Part shown: piece by piece, positions 15,332-25,249 of the stretch | How positions within the stretch are numbered: position 1 is the first letter of the stretch | Layout: each line of letters starts with the position of its first letter | Assembly (NCBI GenBank): GCA_038210375.1 | Contig: JBBQWT010000020.1 | Coordinates: 1 to 57,081 of the forward strand | DNA length: 57,081 nucleotides | Direction: 5' to 3' | DNA from: JBBQWT01 sp038210375 | GTDB taxonomy: Bacteria; Acidobacteriota; Terriglobia; Terriglobales; Acidobacteriaceae | Notes under the pieces: model-generated | Databases searched by the model: none | What the model was told of the DNA's origin: nothing | The model's input: the letters and a program-made list of their open reading frames with translations, nothing else | Program-made: the position numbers and the translations under genes

Positions 15332-17581
15332 ATGAACGAACAAACCATCTCTCACTATCGCATTCAGGAAAAAATCGGCGGCGGCGGCATGGGAATAGTC
15401 TACCGCGCCGAGGATACTAAACTTGGCCGTAGTGTCGCGCTAAAATTCCTGCCCGAGGGTATGCACGCCGATCCCGCGGCAGTCGAGCGCTTTCAGCGCG
15501 AAGCACGGGCGGCTTCCGCGCTCAACCATCCCAATATCTGCACTATTTACGAGGTCGATGAAAAAGACAACCGGCCGTTCATCGCCATGGAACTGCTGGA
15601 AGGTGAGACCGTCAAGCACCGTATCTCTCAGCATGCGCTGCGGGCGGAGGAGATCGTGGATTTCGGCATCCAGATTGCCGATGCCCTCGATGCGGCCCAC
15701 ACCCGCGGCATCGTGCACCGCGACATCAAGCCCGCCAATCTTTTCATCACCCAACGCCGCCAGATCAAGATCCTCGATTTCGGGCTGGCCAAACTTCTCT
15801 TGCAGGTGGACCGCCTCGAATCCGCCCAGGAGACCGCGTTGGTGAATGCGACCAATGCGAATGATCTGCTTACCAGCCCGGGTTCAACCCTTGGGACCAT
15901 CGCGTACATGTCTCCCGAGCAGGCCAAAGGCGAGCCGCTTGATGCCCGCACGGATTTGTTCTCTTTCGGAGTTGTGCTCTACGAGATGGCTACCGGCAGA
16001 ATGGCCTTCGATGGCAGCACCTCGGCGCTGATTTTCGACGCAATCCTGCACAAAGAAGCCAGACCCATTCATCAAATCAATCCCAATTTACCCAGTGAAC
16101 TCGAGCGCGTCATTTCAAAAGCGCTGGAGAAGGACCGGGAAATGCGTTATCAGGCCGCCGCCGACCTGCGCACGGACCTCAAGCGTTTGAAGCGCGATCT
16201 GGAATCGGCGGCCGGCTCCGACGTTGCAAAATCCGCTCCGGCAGCGCCTCGGGACAGCAGTGGATCTGTAGCGGCGGCGCCGGCGGAAAAATCCGTTGCC
16301 GTGCTTTACTTTGAGAACCTGAGCAACGCCAAGGAAGACGAATACTTTCGTGACGGCATGACCGAAGACATCATCACAGAACTCTCCAAGGTGAGGGATC
16401 TGCGGGTCTTTCCCCGGCCCGCCATCGCGCAGTATCGAGACAAGTCGGTCACCGCACCCCAGGTAGGACACGATCTCAATGCCGCTTACGTGCTGGGCGG
16501 AAGCCTGCGCCGGGCAGGAAACCGCGTTCGCATCAGCGCGCAACTCATCGAAAGCCGCACCGGCCACGCTCTCTGGGCTGAGCGCTACGATCGCGAGATG
16601 GAAGACGTCTTCGAGGTGCAGGATGAAATCGCTCGCGCCATAGCTCAGGCATTCAGAATTACCCTCTCCCCGCAGGAGCAGAAGGCCATCGCCGCCAAGC
16701 CCACGCAGATTGTGGAGGCCTACGATTATTATCTGCGGGGGCGCAGCTATGCGCGGCGCGTCAATCGCGCGGATCTTGAACTGGCTACGGAGATGTACGA
16801 GCGCGCGATCCGCCTCGATCCCAAGTTCGCATTGGCCTATGCGGGACTGGCCAATGTCTGTGGCCTGTTTCACGATTGGTATGGCCATGATCACCGCTGG
16901 ATTGAACGTGGCGAAGCTGCCTGCCGGCGTGTCGTGGATCTGGAACCCGAGCTTCCCGAGTCCTTTGCCGCCCATGCCGCGATTGGCTCGGCGCAGCGCA
17001 ATTATGAAGCCGCCATCCAGTATGCGCGTGAGGCGATTAAGCGCAAACCGGAATGCGAAGGCGCTTACTGGTCATTGGGCCAGGCGCTTTTTGCCACCGA
17101 CCGCTTCCAGGAGGCGGCTGACCTTGCCGAGCGCGCAATTGAAGCCGCCGGCGATGATTACAACGTTTACATTCCTTATGTCTACTCGCTGGAAAAAATC
17201 GGCCGCAAAGATGCCGCAATCGATTTGCGCCGGAGCTGGACTCGCGTGGTAGAAAAGCAGGTGGAAGTTGTCCCGGATGATACCCGGGCCCGCAGCATGC
17301 TAGCTAATAGTTACGCCATCCTCGGCCAGCGCGAAGCCGCCCTGCGGGAAGTCGATATGGTGCTGGCCATGCGTCCCAATGACAGCAGTATGATCTACAA
17401 CTCAGCCTGCGTCTACGGCATATTTAACCAGAAGAAGGAAGCCCTTGACCTGCTGCGAAAGGCGAAAGATACCGGCTTTCCCAATCTCGATTGGGCCGCC
17501 CGCGACCCCGACCTCGCCTGCCTGTATGACGATCCCGAATTCCAGGCGCTGCTCAAAACCAAACCGGATCGCGGCGCATAG
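15332..17581 (+). CDS. cytoplasmic Ser/Thr protein kinase fused to TolB-like and TPR regions
   Basis: A 749-residue multidomain protein. Residues ~9-285 form a Hanks-type kinase: the glycine loop GGGGMG (16-21), Lys38 in ALKFL, HRD at 129-131, DFG at 149-151 and MSPEQ in the activation segment are all intact, so it should be active. A linker is followed by a TolB/FlgO-like N-terminal domain at ~325-460 (SVAVLYFENLSNAKEDEYFRDG and GRVR-type AQLIESRTGHALWAERYDRE). TPR-like helices run to the end (for example EMYERAIRLDPKFALAYAGLA). There is no membrane segment, unlike PknB, so it is probably a cytoplasmic signalling protein. The ATG at 15332 is supported by the promoter position. Substrates are unknown. 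Confidence 0.92.
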   Translation: MNEQTISHYRIQEKIGGGGMGIVYRAEDTKLGRSVALKFLPEGMHADPAAVERFQREARAASALNHPNICTIYEVDEKDNRPFIAMELLEGETVKHRISQHALRAEEIVDFGIQIADALDAAHTRGIVHRDIKPANLFITQRRQIKILDFGLAKLLLQVDRLESAQETALVNATNANDLLTSPGSTLGTIAYMSPEQAKGEPLDARTDLFSFGVVLYEMATGRMAFDGSTSALIFDAILHKEARPIHQINPNLPSELERVISKALEKDREMRYQAAADLRTDLKRLKRDLESAAGSDVAKSAPAAPRDSSGSVAAAPAEKSVAVLYFENLSNAKEDEYFRDGMTEDIITELSKVRDLRVFPRPAIAQYRDKSVTAPQVGHDLNAAYVLGGSLRRAGNRVRISAQLIESRTGHALWAERYDREMEDVFEVQDEIARAIAQAFRITLSPQEQKAIAAKPTQIVEAYDYYLRGRSYARRVNRADLELATEMYERAIRLDPKFALAYAGLANVCGLFHDWYGHDHRWIERGEAACRRVVDLEPELPESFAAHAAIGSAQRNYEAAIQYAREAIKRKPECEGAYWSLGQALFATDRFQEAADLAERAIEAAGDDYNVYIPYVYSLEKIGRKDAAIDLRRSWTRVVEKQVEVVPDDTRARSMLANSYAILGQREAALREVDMVLAMRPNDSSMIYNSACVYGIFNQKKEALDLLRKAKDTGFPNLDWAARDPDLACLYDDPEFQALLKTKPDRGA

Positions 17582-17638
17582 AAAAGGAAATTCAACGCGC
17601 GCAGCCCGCAGCGATTGAGGTTTAAACTCCCTCAACCG

Positions 17639-17866
17639 TGTCATCTTGACGCCCCCGGCTTTATCGGGGTGAGGAAGGGCCCCTACTCGGCAACAAATAT
17701 TTCCCCGCATTATTTTTCGGCGCTCCCCTACGGATCGAGCGCCGCGAAGACGATCATCGCACAGTGGGCAGTGTTCGGCTGAGATGAACCCTCGGGTTCG
17801 CTTAGAGTGTGCAGAGGGAAGGGATTGTTCCTCACCCCGCTGAAGCCGGGGGTCGTCAGAACGACA
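17639..17866. repeat. MITE-like repeat, family A, copy 1
   Basis: A ~228-bp gene-free element bounded by ~40-bp imperfect terminal inverted repeats. The left end reads TGTCATCTTGACGCCCCCGG and continues CTTTATCGGGGTGAGGAAG; the right end, reversed, reads nearly the same. A second copy with different inner sequence lies at 32003-32275. It fills most of the 17582-17939 gap; nothing else is visible there. Confidence 0.75.
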
Positions 17867-17939
17867 TCCTGCTGGGGACTGCCCGGAGCAGTTTTTTAGT
17901 AGCCATATCCAAGCGGCCAAAATCTAGCCGCCGGACCAA

Positions 17940-19757
17940 TCACTTCCCAATTTCGACCCGCGATACTTTTCCCGCAACAATTACCACAGACATCGGCTCG
18001 CCACCCGCAGGCGCTTCCAATCGCAACCGGTAGGCGCCGGGAACGACGCCGGTGAATCCAAAATATCCGTTGCCGTCGGTGGCCGACCGGTAGCTGCGCG
18101 GCGAAGCGCCGCCGGCTTCAAGAACTGCCACATCCCCATCACGCGGCCTGCCTTCAGCGTCGAGCGCCACCCCGATCAGCCAGCCTTCTGTGGCCTCTGC
18201 TGCTGCCGGCTTGGGTAAGCTCGCAGGTTGGGCAAAGGGTGCGGTTTGCGCGTTCACTCCCCTGGCAAGGTAGTCCAGGGTGATCTGCGAATCGTTTGCG
18301 GATGGCAGTCTTGCTTTCTCCTGTAGCACGGCGTTGGTGACCACCGCTTTGGGTGCGGATGCGATGGCCGCCGGGGCCACCGGGTGCAACAGGTTATCGT
18401 AAGAGAAAAATGCCACGCCATCCGCGTGATTGCCGAGCTCGGGCTGGCGTACGCGGTTGATCTGGGCGGCCAGCTCGGCGGGGGTGTTCACGTTCGCACC
18501 CAGGCCCACCACCAGTTGCCGTCCGTACTTGTGCTGCTTTTCCCAACTGATCCAACCGTCAAACCACTTGCGCATGATGTCGCGGTGCTCGGGCAGGTAG
18601 TTCATGGGGAGAACCATGTCGAGGGTGCCTTGTTCCAGCCAGCTTCGCCAGTCCTGGAAGACCCACTCCATGGCGCTGGAGTTGAGAAAGTCGGCTTCGC
18701 TGGTGGGCGGATGTCCCCAGGTGATCACCGCCGCGCTGATTTTGACGCTGGGGTTGATGGCCTTACTCTCGAGATAGATGCGGCGCTCCAACTGGGTCAC
18801 CTGGGTGATTCGCCAATCCACCCATTCCTGGTTGCTGGCCGCGGGCAGAGGCAGCCGAATGTCGGCGGCCTTGGCGCCAGCCGGGGGCAGAGTTCCCATG
18901 CTGGGCATGGCCAACGCGGCAGCCAGGGCCAGCGAATCTTCCATGGCTTGCTCCTGAACGCTCTTCTGGCCATTTTCGGAATTGGCCAGCGGACCCGCAT
19001 GGGGAGTGACCTTCTGCCGCGCCTTCCAGAAGCGCGCCAGGCTCACCGGGTTATATCCCGCGCTGGATCCGCGTGCGATGTCTTCTTCTACCCCGGGGTA
19101 GCGGATGAAATCCAGATGCAATCCATCCACCGGGTAATAGCGCAGGAGGTCTTTGCACACCGACACTACAAACTGCGCCGCCGCGGGATGCCCGGGATCG
19201 AGAAATGTGCCGCCGGGGAAACGGGTTTCACCGTGGTTGTTCATGGTCAGCCAGTTGCCGCGGTCGATGGCGAAACCGGCCCTGGGGTTGCGCTTGCCGG
19301 AGCGTGTCGGGCCCTCTTCAAAAGTGTAGAAGCCGTGCTGGTTGAAAACCGGGTGCGCGTTTTCGGGCCAGTCCGCGCCATACCAGACCGGCAGTACGTT
19401 GATCCAGGCGTGCACCTCGATGCCGCGGGCATGCGCCAGCGGAATTAACGTGGCCAGACCATCGAATTTCGCGCTCGACGGCGGCGTGATCGATTGCGCG
19501 GCAAAAGTGTTGCCCTTGCGATGCAATTCCACCAGCAAAGCGTTGAAGTGATTGGCCGAGGCAAATTCGAGCAGTTGGTTGATCTCGGCGAGGTTGTGGA
19601 GGCCGGGGCTTCCTGCGTCCACCCACATGGCGCGAAATTCCACTCCGGGGCTGGGCTGCGAGGCGGTCACCGGGGAAACCGCCTGGCCTGCCCCCGTGCC
19701 CAGGCAGCACATCACCACCAGCGCCGCCAGAATTCTTCCATGGGTATAAGAACGCAT
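17940..19757 (-). CDS. exported glycoside-hydrolase-like protein (GHL10/DUF187 family)
   Basis: A 605-residue protein with a signal peptide (MRSYTHGRILAALVVMCCLG). Residues ~35-450 match the glycosyl-hydrolase-like 10 TIM barrel: EFRAMWVDAGSP, FNALLVELHRKG, HARGIEVHAWINVLPVWYG, DGLHLDFIRYPG and MVLPMNYLPEHRD are typical. Members are proposed to cleave peptidoglycan-related or other sugar chains, but the substrate here is unknown. The last ~80 residues look like a carboxypeptidase-regulatory/beta-sandwich domain (GWLIGVALDAEGRPRDGDVAVLEAGG). A GTG at 19787 is an alternative start; neither has a clear ribosome-binding site, but the ATG gives the better signal peptide. Confidence 0.82.
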   Translation of the reverse strand: MRSYTHGRILAALVVMCCLGTGAGQAVSPVTASQPSPGVEFRAMWVDAGSPGLHNLAEINQLLEFASANHFNALLVELHRKGNTFAAQSITPPSSAKFDGLATLIPLAHARGIEVHAWINVLPVWYGADWPENAHPVFNQHGFYTFEEGPTRSGKRNPRAGFAIDRGNWLTMNNHGETRFPGGTFLDPGHPAAAQFVVSVCKDLLRYYPVDGLHLDFIRYPGVEEDIARGSSAGYNPVSLARFWKARQKVTPHAGPLANSENGQKSVQEQAMEDSLALAAALAMPSMGTLPPAGAKAADIRLPLPAASNQEWVDWRITQVTQLERRIYLESKAINPSVKISAAVITWGHPPTSEADFLNSSAMEWVFQDWRSWLEQGTLDMVLPMNYLPEHRDIMRKWFDGWISWEKQHKYGRQLVVGLGANVNTPAELAAQINRVRQPELGNHADGVAFFSYDNLLHPVAPAAIASAPKAVVTNAVLQEKARLPSANDSQITLDYLARGVNAQTAPFAQPASLPKPAAAEATEGWLIGVALDAEGRPRDGDVAVLEAGGASPRSYRSATDGNGYFGFTGVVPGAYRLRLEAPAGGEPMSVVIVAGKVSRVEIGK

Positions 19758-19843
19758 CCTCAGCGCCCGTGCAACTGACGCGCGCACCGAACATCAGGAG
19801 CAATCGCAGTGTGAAGTTTCATGACAGGTTCTTCGCGCCGACT

Positions 19844-20314
19844 TCAAATTTTGCACGTGGCCAGGCCACGTTTTTCGAGGTATTGCTGGTGATATTCTTC
19901 GGCGCGATAGAACTCCGACGCGGGCTTGATCTCGGTCACGATCGGCCGGCTGTAACCGCCGGATTGCTGCTGCTGATCGCGGGAAGCCAGGGCGGCCGCT
20001 TCCTGCTCCGGCGAATGGAAAAAGATGGCCGACCGGTACTGCGTGCCCACGTCAGGCCCCTGGCGGTTCATGGTGGTGGGATCGTGGTTTTCCCAGAAGA
20101 CCTTCAGCAGGTCAGCATAAGAGACCTGCGCTGGATCAAACTGCACTTCGAGCGCCTCGGCGTGGCCGGTGCGGCCCGAGCAAACATCTTTGTAGGTCGG
20201 GTTGTTGGTGCTGCCCCCTGAATAACCCACCGCAGTGGCTTTCACGCCCTTGATCTTGCGGAATTCCGCTTCCACACCCCAGAAACATCCGGCTGCAAAC
20301 GTCGCTTTCTCCAT
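19844..20314 (-). CDS. msrA: peptide methionine sulfoxide reductase MsrA
   Basis: A 156-residue enzyme that reduces the S epimer of methionine sulfoxide in proteins, using thioredoxin-type electrons. The catalytic motif GCFWGVE (Cys10) is at the N terminus, followed by the family signatures GYSGGSTNNPTYKDVCSGRTGHAE, FWENHDPTT and GPDVGTQYRSAIFF. A C-terminal Cys (LATCKI) could be the resolving residue. No signal peptide, so it is cytoplasmic. It stands alone between the GH10-like gene and the divergent PIG-L gene; no msrB is in view. Confidence 0.95.
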   Translation of the reverse strand: MEKATFAAGCFWGVEAEFRKIKGVKATAVGYSGGSTNNPTYKDVCSGRTGHAEALEVQFDPAQVSYADLLKVFWENHDPTTMNRQGPDVGTQYRSAIFFHSPEQEAAALASRDQQQQSGGYSRPIVTEIKPASEFYRAEEYHQQYLEKRGLATCKI

Positions 20315-20471
20315 AGACTCCTCGCTGAAATGCGTCCAGCTCTCAATTTTATAAGATGCGCCAGGTTTCCGGAACGGCGAGCTCCCTTTAGCGGTTTGGG
20401 TCTTAAGCGGCGGCGTGAGGCGGCGTTCCCGAATCCTTGATGCTCCGGTTAGACTCTAACCTGACAATCCC

Positions 20472-23432
20472 ATGGCAGGCTTCAAACAATCGATGCAGCA
20501 CCGCGGCCTATCGTGCCTGCTGGCGTTCTTGACCGCTGCGTCCCCGTTGAAATCACCCGCCCAGGGAAGCCCGCCGCCCCCGGTTGCAGATGCGGGCCAC
20601 GCCCTTTCAGTCGCTGCCCCGCTCCGCCCCGGCTTGCCGGAGCTTCTGCTGAGATTGCGCACCACCGCTCGCCTGCTGCATACCACCGCCCATCCCGACG
20701 ATGAAGACGGCGGCATGCTGGCCCTCGAGTCCCATGGCCGCGGCGCATCCGTCATGCTGCTCACCCTTACCCGGGGCGAAGGCGGACAAAACAAGGTTGG
20801 CAGCAATCTTTTTGACGAGCTGGGCGTGTTGCGCACCCTCGAGTTGCTTGCATCCGACCGCTACTATGGCGCGCAGCAACGGTTCACCCGGGCCGCCGAT
20901 TTTGGTTTCTCCAAAGACCCGCAGGAAAGTTTCGCGAAATGGCGCGGGCACGATCTGCCGCTCGAGGACATGGTGCGCGTCATCCGAACCTTCCGCCCCG
21001 ACGTGATGGTCAGCCGCTTCCAAGGCTCGTCGCGCGACGGCCACGGTCATCATCAGGCTGCGGGCATTCTTACCCCTGAGGCCTTTCGCGCCGCCGCTGA
21101 CAGCCGCCGCTTTCCCCAGCAGATTCGCGATGGCCTGCTTCCCTGGCAGGTCAAAAAGCTTTACACGGACAACGTGCGCGAGGGTGAAGATTATAACGTC
21201 CGTCTCGACACCGGGGTCATCGATCCCGCGCTGCATATGTCCTACGCGCAGTTTGCTATGGAAGGGCTGCACCACCAGCTCTCCCAGGGCGCAGGGTCGT
21301 ACTCGTTGCAGGCCGGACCTCATTACAGCCGCTACAAACTGATCCAGTCGGCGATTGCGTTTGCGCCGAGGGAGGGTAACGCGGCGGCTTCGGCGGCGCC
21401 GGTCCATGAAAACGATTTCTTTGACGGCATTGATACCAGCCTGCCCGGCCTGGCCTCCCGCCTGGGCCCGGAGCAGTCGAATCTGCCGATGCTGCGCGGT
21501 GAACTTGAGCAAGCGCAGGCAGAGGTGGCGAAAGCCACAGCCGCGGCTGCTAAGGATCCTGAGGCGGCGGCTCCGTTCTTAATGCGGGGACTGGCGCTGG
21601 TGCGGCAAATGGATGGCCAGGTTAGGGCCGCTCGCATATCGACCGTGTCCCGCAATGATCTATTGCTGAATCTGGCTACCAAGGCTGGCCAGTTTGAGGA
21701 CGCAATTGCGGCCGCGCTTAACGTTGATCTGGAAATAACCGCGGAGAAGGCGCCCGCGCCGGACGCCAGTGGCAGCCGAAGTCCGGGGGATGTTTCGAGC
21801 CTCGGCGTGGCTTTTCCCGGAGAGAACCTGCTGGTCACCGAGACCCTTCACAATCGGGGCAGCCATGCCATCACCGCTCAGAGAATGAAACTTGCAGTGC
21901 CGGCAGGTTGGAACGTTGCGGTCATCCGCCAGGGCCTGGGAAAGTCGCCGCCGCAGGGCACCGCCGTATGCCAGTTTCGGGTCTCGGTGCCGCCAGGCTC
22001 CGCGTACACCGCGCAACATTGGCGCCGCCATGATCCGGAGGCGGATACCGTGTATTCCGTGGATCCGGTGGTGGTGAGGGAGTTAACCGGGCGCGATCCT
22101 GCGGGAAACAGCGAGGAGCTACGCCAACCTCTCCGAGCCCGCGCTGCTGAACATGACCACTGCGTGGTTAGCGGGGCGCCGGCCGTGGCCGATGCAAGCG
22201 ATGTGGTTGATCCAATCGTCTCAAGGGACGCCTCCGCCTATGCGCCACTTCCGTTTCTGCCGTTTCCGGTTACTGGACAAGCAGACTACGCGCTCGACAA
22301 TGCGCCCGCGACTGACGAGTCATCGCGCATTGCGGCGACTGCGATGATGGCCGGCGCCAATTCCAGTGCGCTGGTGCCTCTCGCCATCGCGCCCGAGTTT
22401 TCCGTATTGCTCGACCCCGCCACCCAGGTGGCGCCCATCGGCGCGCGCTCACCGGTTGAAGTCAGCGTCGTGGTAAAAAATAACCTGGTGCGCGGCGACG
22501 TGGCCGCGGTAAACCCGGAAGACGACGCCGGCGTACTGACCCTCGACGTACCCGCGGGCTGGCGGGTGGAACCGTCGCAAGTCGAAGTCCCGGTGACCGC
22601 GCGGTCGCAGGAACAGGCTTTCAAATTTAAGGTTTTGCCGGGAGACCTTCGTGAAGGCCGCTACCAGATCAGCGCCAGCCTTGCCTACATGGGCAAAAAA
22701 TATGCCCAGGGCTACAGCACCGTAAGCCGCGAAGATATCGGCGGCTTCTATTACTATCAGCCGGCGGTGCAGCGGGTGACCGCCGTGCCCGTTCGCCTGC
22801 CGGTCAAACCTCTCAACATTGGCTACATCATGGGCGCGGGCGACGATATTCCGGCGGTGCTGAAGCAGATTGGCTTGCCGGTTGCCATGATCACGCCGCA
22901 CGACCTCGCGGGCGGGAACCTGTCGCGGTTTGACACCATTGTGCTGGGCATTCGCGCTTATGATACGCGCAAGGATGTGCGCGACCTGAACCCCCGGCTG
23001 CTGCAATATGTCTTCGATGGCGGAGCCCTGGTGGTGCAGTACAACGCCGGCGTGGCCGATTTCAACAGCGGCAAGTTCACTCCGTATCCCGCCCAGATCA
23101 GCCGCGATCGCGTCAGCGTGGAAGAGGCCCCGGTGGAGATACTGCTGCCCGGCGACAAGATATTTGCCCAGCCCAATCCCATTACCCCCGGTGATTTCGA
23201 CGGATGGGTGCAGGAGCGCGGCCTCAATTTCATGAACCAGTGGGACCCGCGGTTCGAGCCCCTGCTGGCCTCGCACGATCCCGGCGAAGCTCCGCAAAAG
23301 GGAGGCATGATGCGCGCCCGCTATGGCAAGGGCGTGTACATTTTCACCGGCTATTCATTTTTTCGCGAGCTGCCTGCCGGAGTGGGCGGCGCAATCCGTT
23401 TGTTCGTAAACCTGCTGAACGCCGGCCGGTGA
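20472..23432 (+). CDS. exported PIG-L family deacetylase with long C-terminal region
   Basis: A 986-residue protein with a signal-like N terminus (LSCLLAFLTAASPLKSPAQ). Residues ~60-330 are the LmbE/PIG-L zinc deacetylase fold: HPDDE at 74-78, the sugar loop around LTLTRGEGGQNK, and HGHH at 191-194 supply the zinc and catalytic residues. Family members remove N-acetyl groups from GlcNAc-containing small molecules or lipids. The remaining ~650 residues comprise Ig-like/NEW3-type beta regions (ENLLVTETLHNRGSHAITA, VPAGWRVEPSQVEVPV) and a last alpha/beta domain (~770-986) resembling a ThuA/glutamine-amidotransferase-like fold. The substrate is unknown. This long architecture is common in Acidobacteria and Bacteroidetes as far as I recall. 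Confidence 0.85.
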   Translation: MAGFKQSMQHRGLSCLLAFLTAASPLKSPAQGSPPPPVADAGHALSVAAPLRPGLPELLLRLRTTARLLHTTAHPDDEDGGMLALESHGRGASVMLLTLTRGEGGQNKVGSNLFDELGVLRTLELLASDRYYGAQQRFTRAADFGFSKDPQESFAKWRGHDLPLEDMVRVIRTFRPDVMVSRFQGSSRDGHGHHQAAGILTPEAFRAAADSRRFPQQIRDGLLPWQVKKLYTDNVREGEDYNVRLDTGVIDPALHMSYAQFAMEGLHHQLSQGAGSYSLQAGPHYSRYKLIQSAIAFAPREGNAAASAAPVHENDFFDGIDTSLPGLASRLGPEQSNLPMLRGELEQAQAEVAKATAAAAKDPEAAAPFLMRGLALVRQMDGQVRAARISTVSRNDLLLNLATKAGQFEDAIAAALNVDLEITAEKAPAPDASGSRSPGDVSSLGVAFPGENLLVTETLHNRGSHAITAQRMKLAVPAGWNVAVIRQGLGKSPPQGTAVCQFRVSVPPGSAYTAQHWRRHDPEADTVYSVDPVVVRELTGRDPAGNSEELRQPLRARAAEHDHCVVSGAPAVADASDVVDPIVSRDASAYAPLPFLPFPVTGQADYALDNAPATDESSRIAATAMMAGANSSALVPLAIAPEFSVLLDPATQVAPIGARSPVEVSVVVKNNLVRGDVAAVNPEDDAGVLTLDVPAGWRVEPSQVEVPVTARSQEQAFKFKVLPGDLREGRYQISASLAYMGKKYAQGYSTVSREDIGGFYYYQPAVQRVTAVPVRLPVKPLNIGYIMGAGDDIPAVLKQIGLPVAMITPHDLAGGNLSRFDTIVLGIRAYDTRKDVRDLNPRLLQYVFDGGALVVQYNAGVADFNSGKFTPYPAQISRDRVSVEEAPVEILLPGDKIFAQPNPITPGDFDGWVQERGLNFMNQWDPRFEPLLASHDPGEAPQKGGMMRARYGKGVYIFTGYSFFRELPAGVGGAIRLFVNLLNAGR

Positions 23433-23523
23433 GCGCGTCAATCCCGCGCGGCCGCAAGGGGACTGATCTAGAAATCAGGTTTAGAAATTCGTATTAGAAA
23501 ATCCGGCAGGCCGCCGTCCCCTC

Positions 23524-24990
23524 ATGAACTCGATCCCTGAAGCCGCACCGCCGGTCGCCGCCGAACCTCAGTTGGTGCGCGGGGTCGGCCTGGGCGGCGC
23601 CGTGGCCCTGAACATGATCGACATGATCGGCGTGGGGCCGTTCATCACCCTGCCACTGATCATCGGCGCCATGGGCGGTCCGCAGGCCATGCTGGGCTGG
23701 ATACTGGGCGCGCTGTTTGCCGCTTGTGACGGCATGATATGGGCGGAGCTGGGCGCCGCGTTTCCCGGCTCCGGCGGGTCCTACCGTTACATCAGCGAAA
23801 TATATGGCCGCCGGCGCCTGGGCCGCCTGCTCTCGTTTTTGTTCGTCTGGCAACTTTCCTTCAGCGCGCCGCTTTCCATCGCCTCCGGATGCATCGGCCT
23901 GGCGTTGTATGCCGGGTACCTGTGGCCGGGCTTGCAATCCGATCTTTTTGTAATCTCCATTCATTCGGTGCTTCCATGGCTGGGCACGTTTGATTTTGGC
24001 GCGCACTTCAGCGGGACTACCGCGGTGGCCATCGCCGCGTGCCTGCTGGCCATCCTGCTGCTGTACCGCGGCATCACCGGCGTGAGCCTGATCGCGAAAT
24101 TTCTCTGGGTGGGCGTGATCGCGACCGTGGGCTGGGTCATCTTCGCCGGGTTGACCCACTTCCATCGCGCCCTGGCGTTCGATTTTCCCCCCGGGGCCTT
24201 CACCATTTCCAGCAGCTTCTTTCTCGGTCTGGGGGCGGCGATGCTGGTGGCGACCTACGACTACTGGGGCTATTACAACGTTTGTTTTCTGGGCGGAGAA
24301 ATCAAAGACCCGGAAAGAAATATTCCACGCGCCCTGCTGATATCGATCCTGGCGGTGGCGTGCATTTACATTGTGATGAACATCAGCATCATCGGGGTGC
24401 TGCCCTGGCGTGAGCTCGAGCTGGCGGCCAAAACCGACACCCGTTTTTATGTGATCGCGACTTTCATGCAGAGAATCTACGGCCAGTGGGCGGGAAACCT
24501 GGTCAGCGTGCTCATTATGTGGACGGCGTTTGCCTCGGTGTTCTCGCTGCTGCTGGGCTACTCCCGCGTGCCTTACACCGCGGCCGTCGACGGCAACTAC
24601 TTCAAGTCCCTGCGCCACCTGCACCCGGTGCGCAAGTTTCCCGACAGGTCGTTGTTAGCCCTGGGGTTCGCGGCGGTCCTGTTTTGCATGCTGCGGCTGG
24701 CGGACGTAATCGCCGCCCTGGTCATCATCCGAATCATGGTGCAGTTCCTGGTGCAGGCGGTGGGCATCATCGTGCTGCGTTCGCGCCACCCGCAGGCGCC
24801 GCGTCCGTTCCGCATGTGGCTGTATCCCGCGCCCGCGGTGCTGGCCATCGCCGGGTTCTTGTACGTGATGATCGCGCGGCCCCATTTCTTCAAAGAGGTT
24901 CGGCTAGGCTTGATCATCATCGTGGTTGGATTGATGGTCTATGTCGCGCGCGCCGCGCGGCGCCGGGAATGGCCGTTTGCCACCCGGTAA
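23524..24990 (+). CDS. APC-superfamily amino acid permease
   Basis: A 488-residue polytopic membrane protein with about 12 hydrophobic segments. The first helix region GGAVALNMIDMIGVGPFITLPLIIG has the broken helix with glycines typical of the APC fold, and GMIWAELGAAFPGSGGSYRYISEIYG is the family signature after helix 2. It is expected to import an amino acid or polyamine by proton or cation coupling; the substrate cannot be read from sequence. The ATG lies 92 bp downstream of the PIG-L stop with no clear terminator between, so co-transcription is possible. Confidence 0.88.
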   Translation: MNSIPEAAPPVAAEPQLVRGVGLGGAVALNMIDMIGVGPFITLPLIIGAMGGPQAMLGWILGALFAACDGMIWAELGAAFPGSGGSYRYISEIYGRRRLGRLLSFLFVWQLSFSAPLSIASGCIGLALYAGYLWPGLQSDLFVISIHSVLPWLGTFDFGAHFSGTTAVAIAACLLAILLLYRGITGVSLIAKFLWVGVIATVGWVIFAGLTHFHRALAFDFPPGAFTISSSFFLGLGAAMLVATYDYWGYYNVCFLGGEIKDPERNIPRALLISILAVACIYIVMNISIIGVLPWRELELAAKTDTRFYVIATFMQRIYGQWAGNLVSVLIMWTAFASVFSLLLGYSRVPYTAAVDGNYFKSLRHLHPVRKFPDRSLLALGFAAVLFCMLRLADVIAALVIIRIMVQFLVQAVGIIVLRSRHPQAPRPFRMWLYPAPAVLAIAGFLYVMIARPHFFKEVRLGLIIIVVGLMVYVARAARRREWPFATR

Positions 24991-25072
24991 GACCCGCGGG
25001 AAGGTTCACCGCCAAGACCCGATTCGGCGAGAAAAGGCGGCAGGGGGAAACTTGGGCGTCACCGTGGATTCG

Positions 25073-25151
25073 ACCGATGTTAGTTTCAGCTATATGAGTG
25101 AACCAAGTACTTTCAACACCGGTTCATTCGATACCCAAAGCCGGCGGTTGG
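25073..25151 (+). repeat. 79-bp direct repeat, copy 1
   Basis: The segment beginning ACCGATGTTAGTTTCAGCTA recurs at 25250 with about three quarters of positions the same, including GAACCAA, ACTTTCAA and GATTCATT-like blocks. It lies in the 24991-25412 gap, which otherwise shows no gene. Confidence 0.6.
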
Positions 25152-25249
25152 TTTTGTTTTTAAGCGACGGAATGATTCGCTCGGTTAGGGCGAGAAATCT
25201 TTCAGCGAAATGTATGCCCCTTTTGCGGGATACTTCCGGTCTGGTGAAG

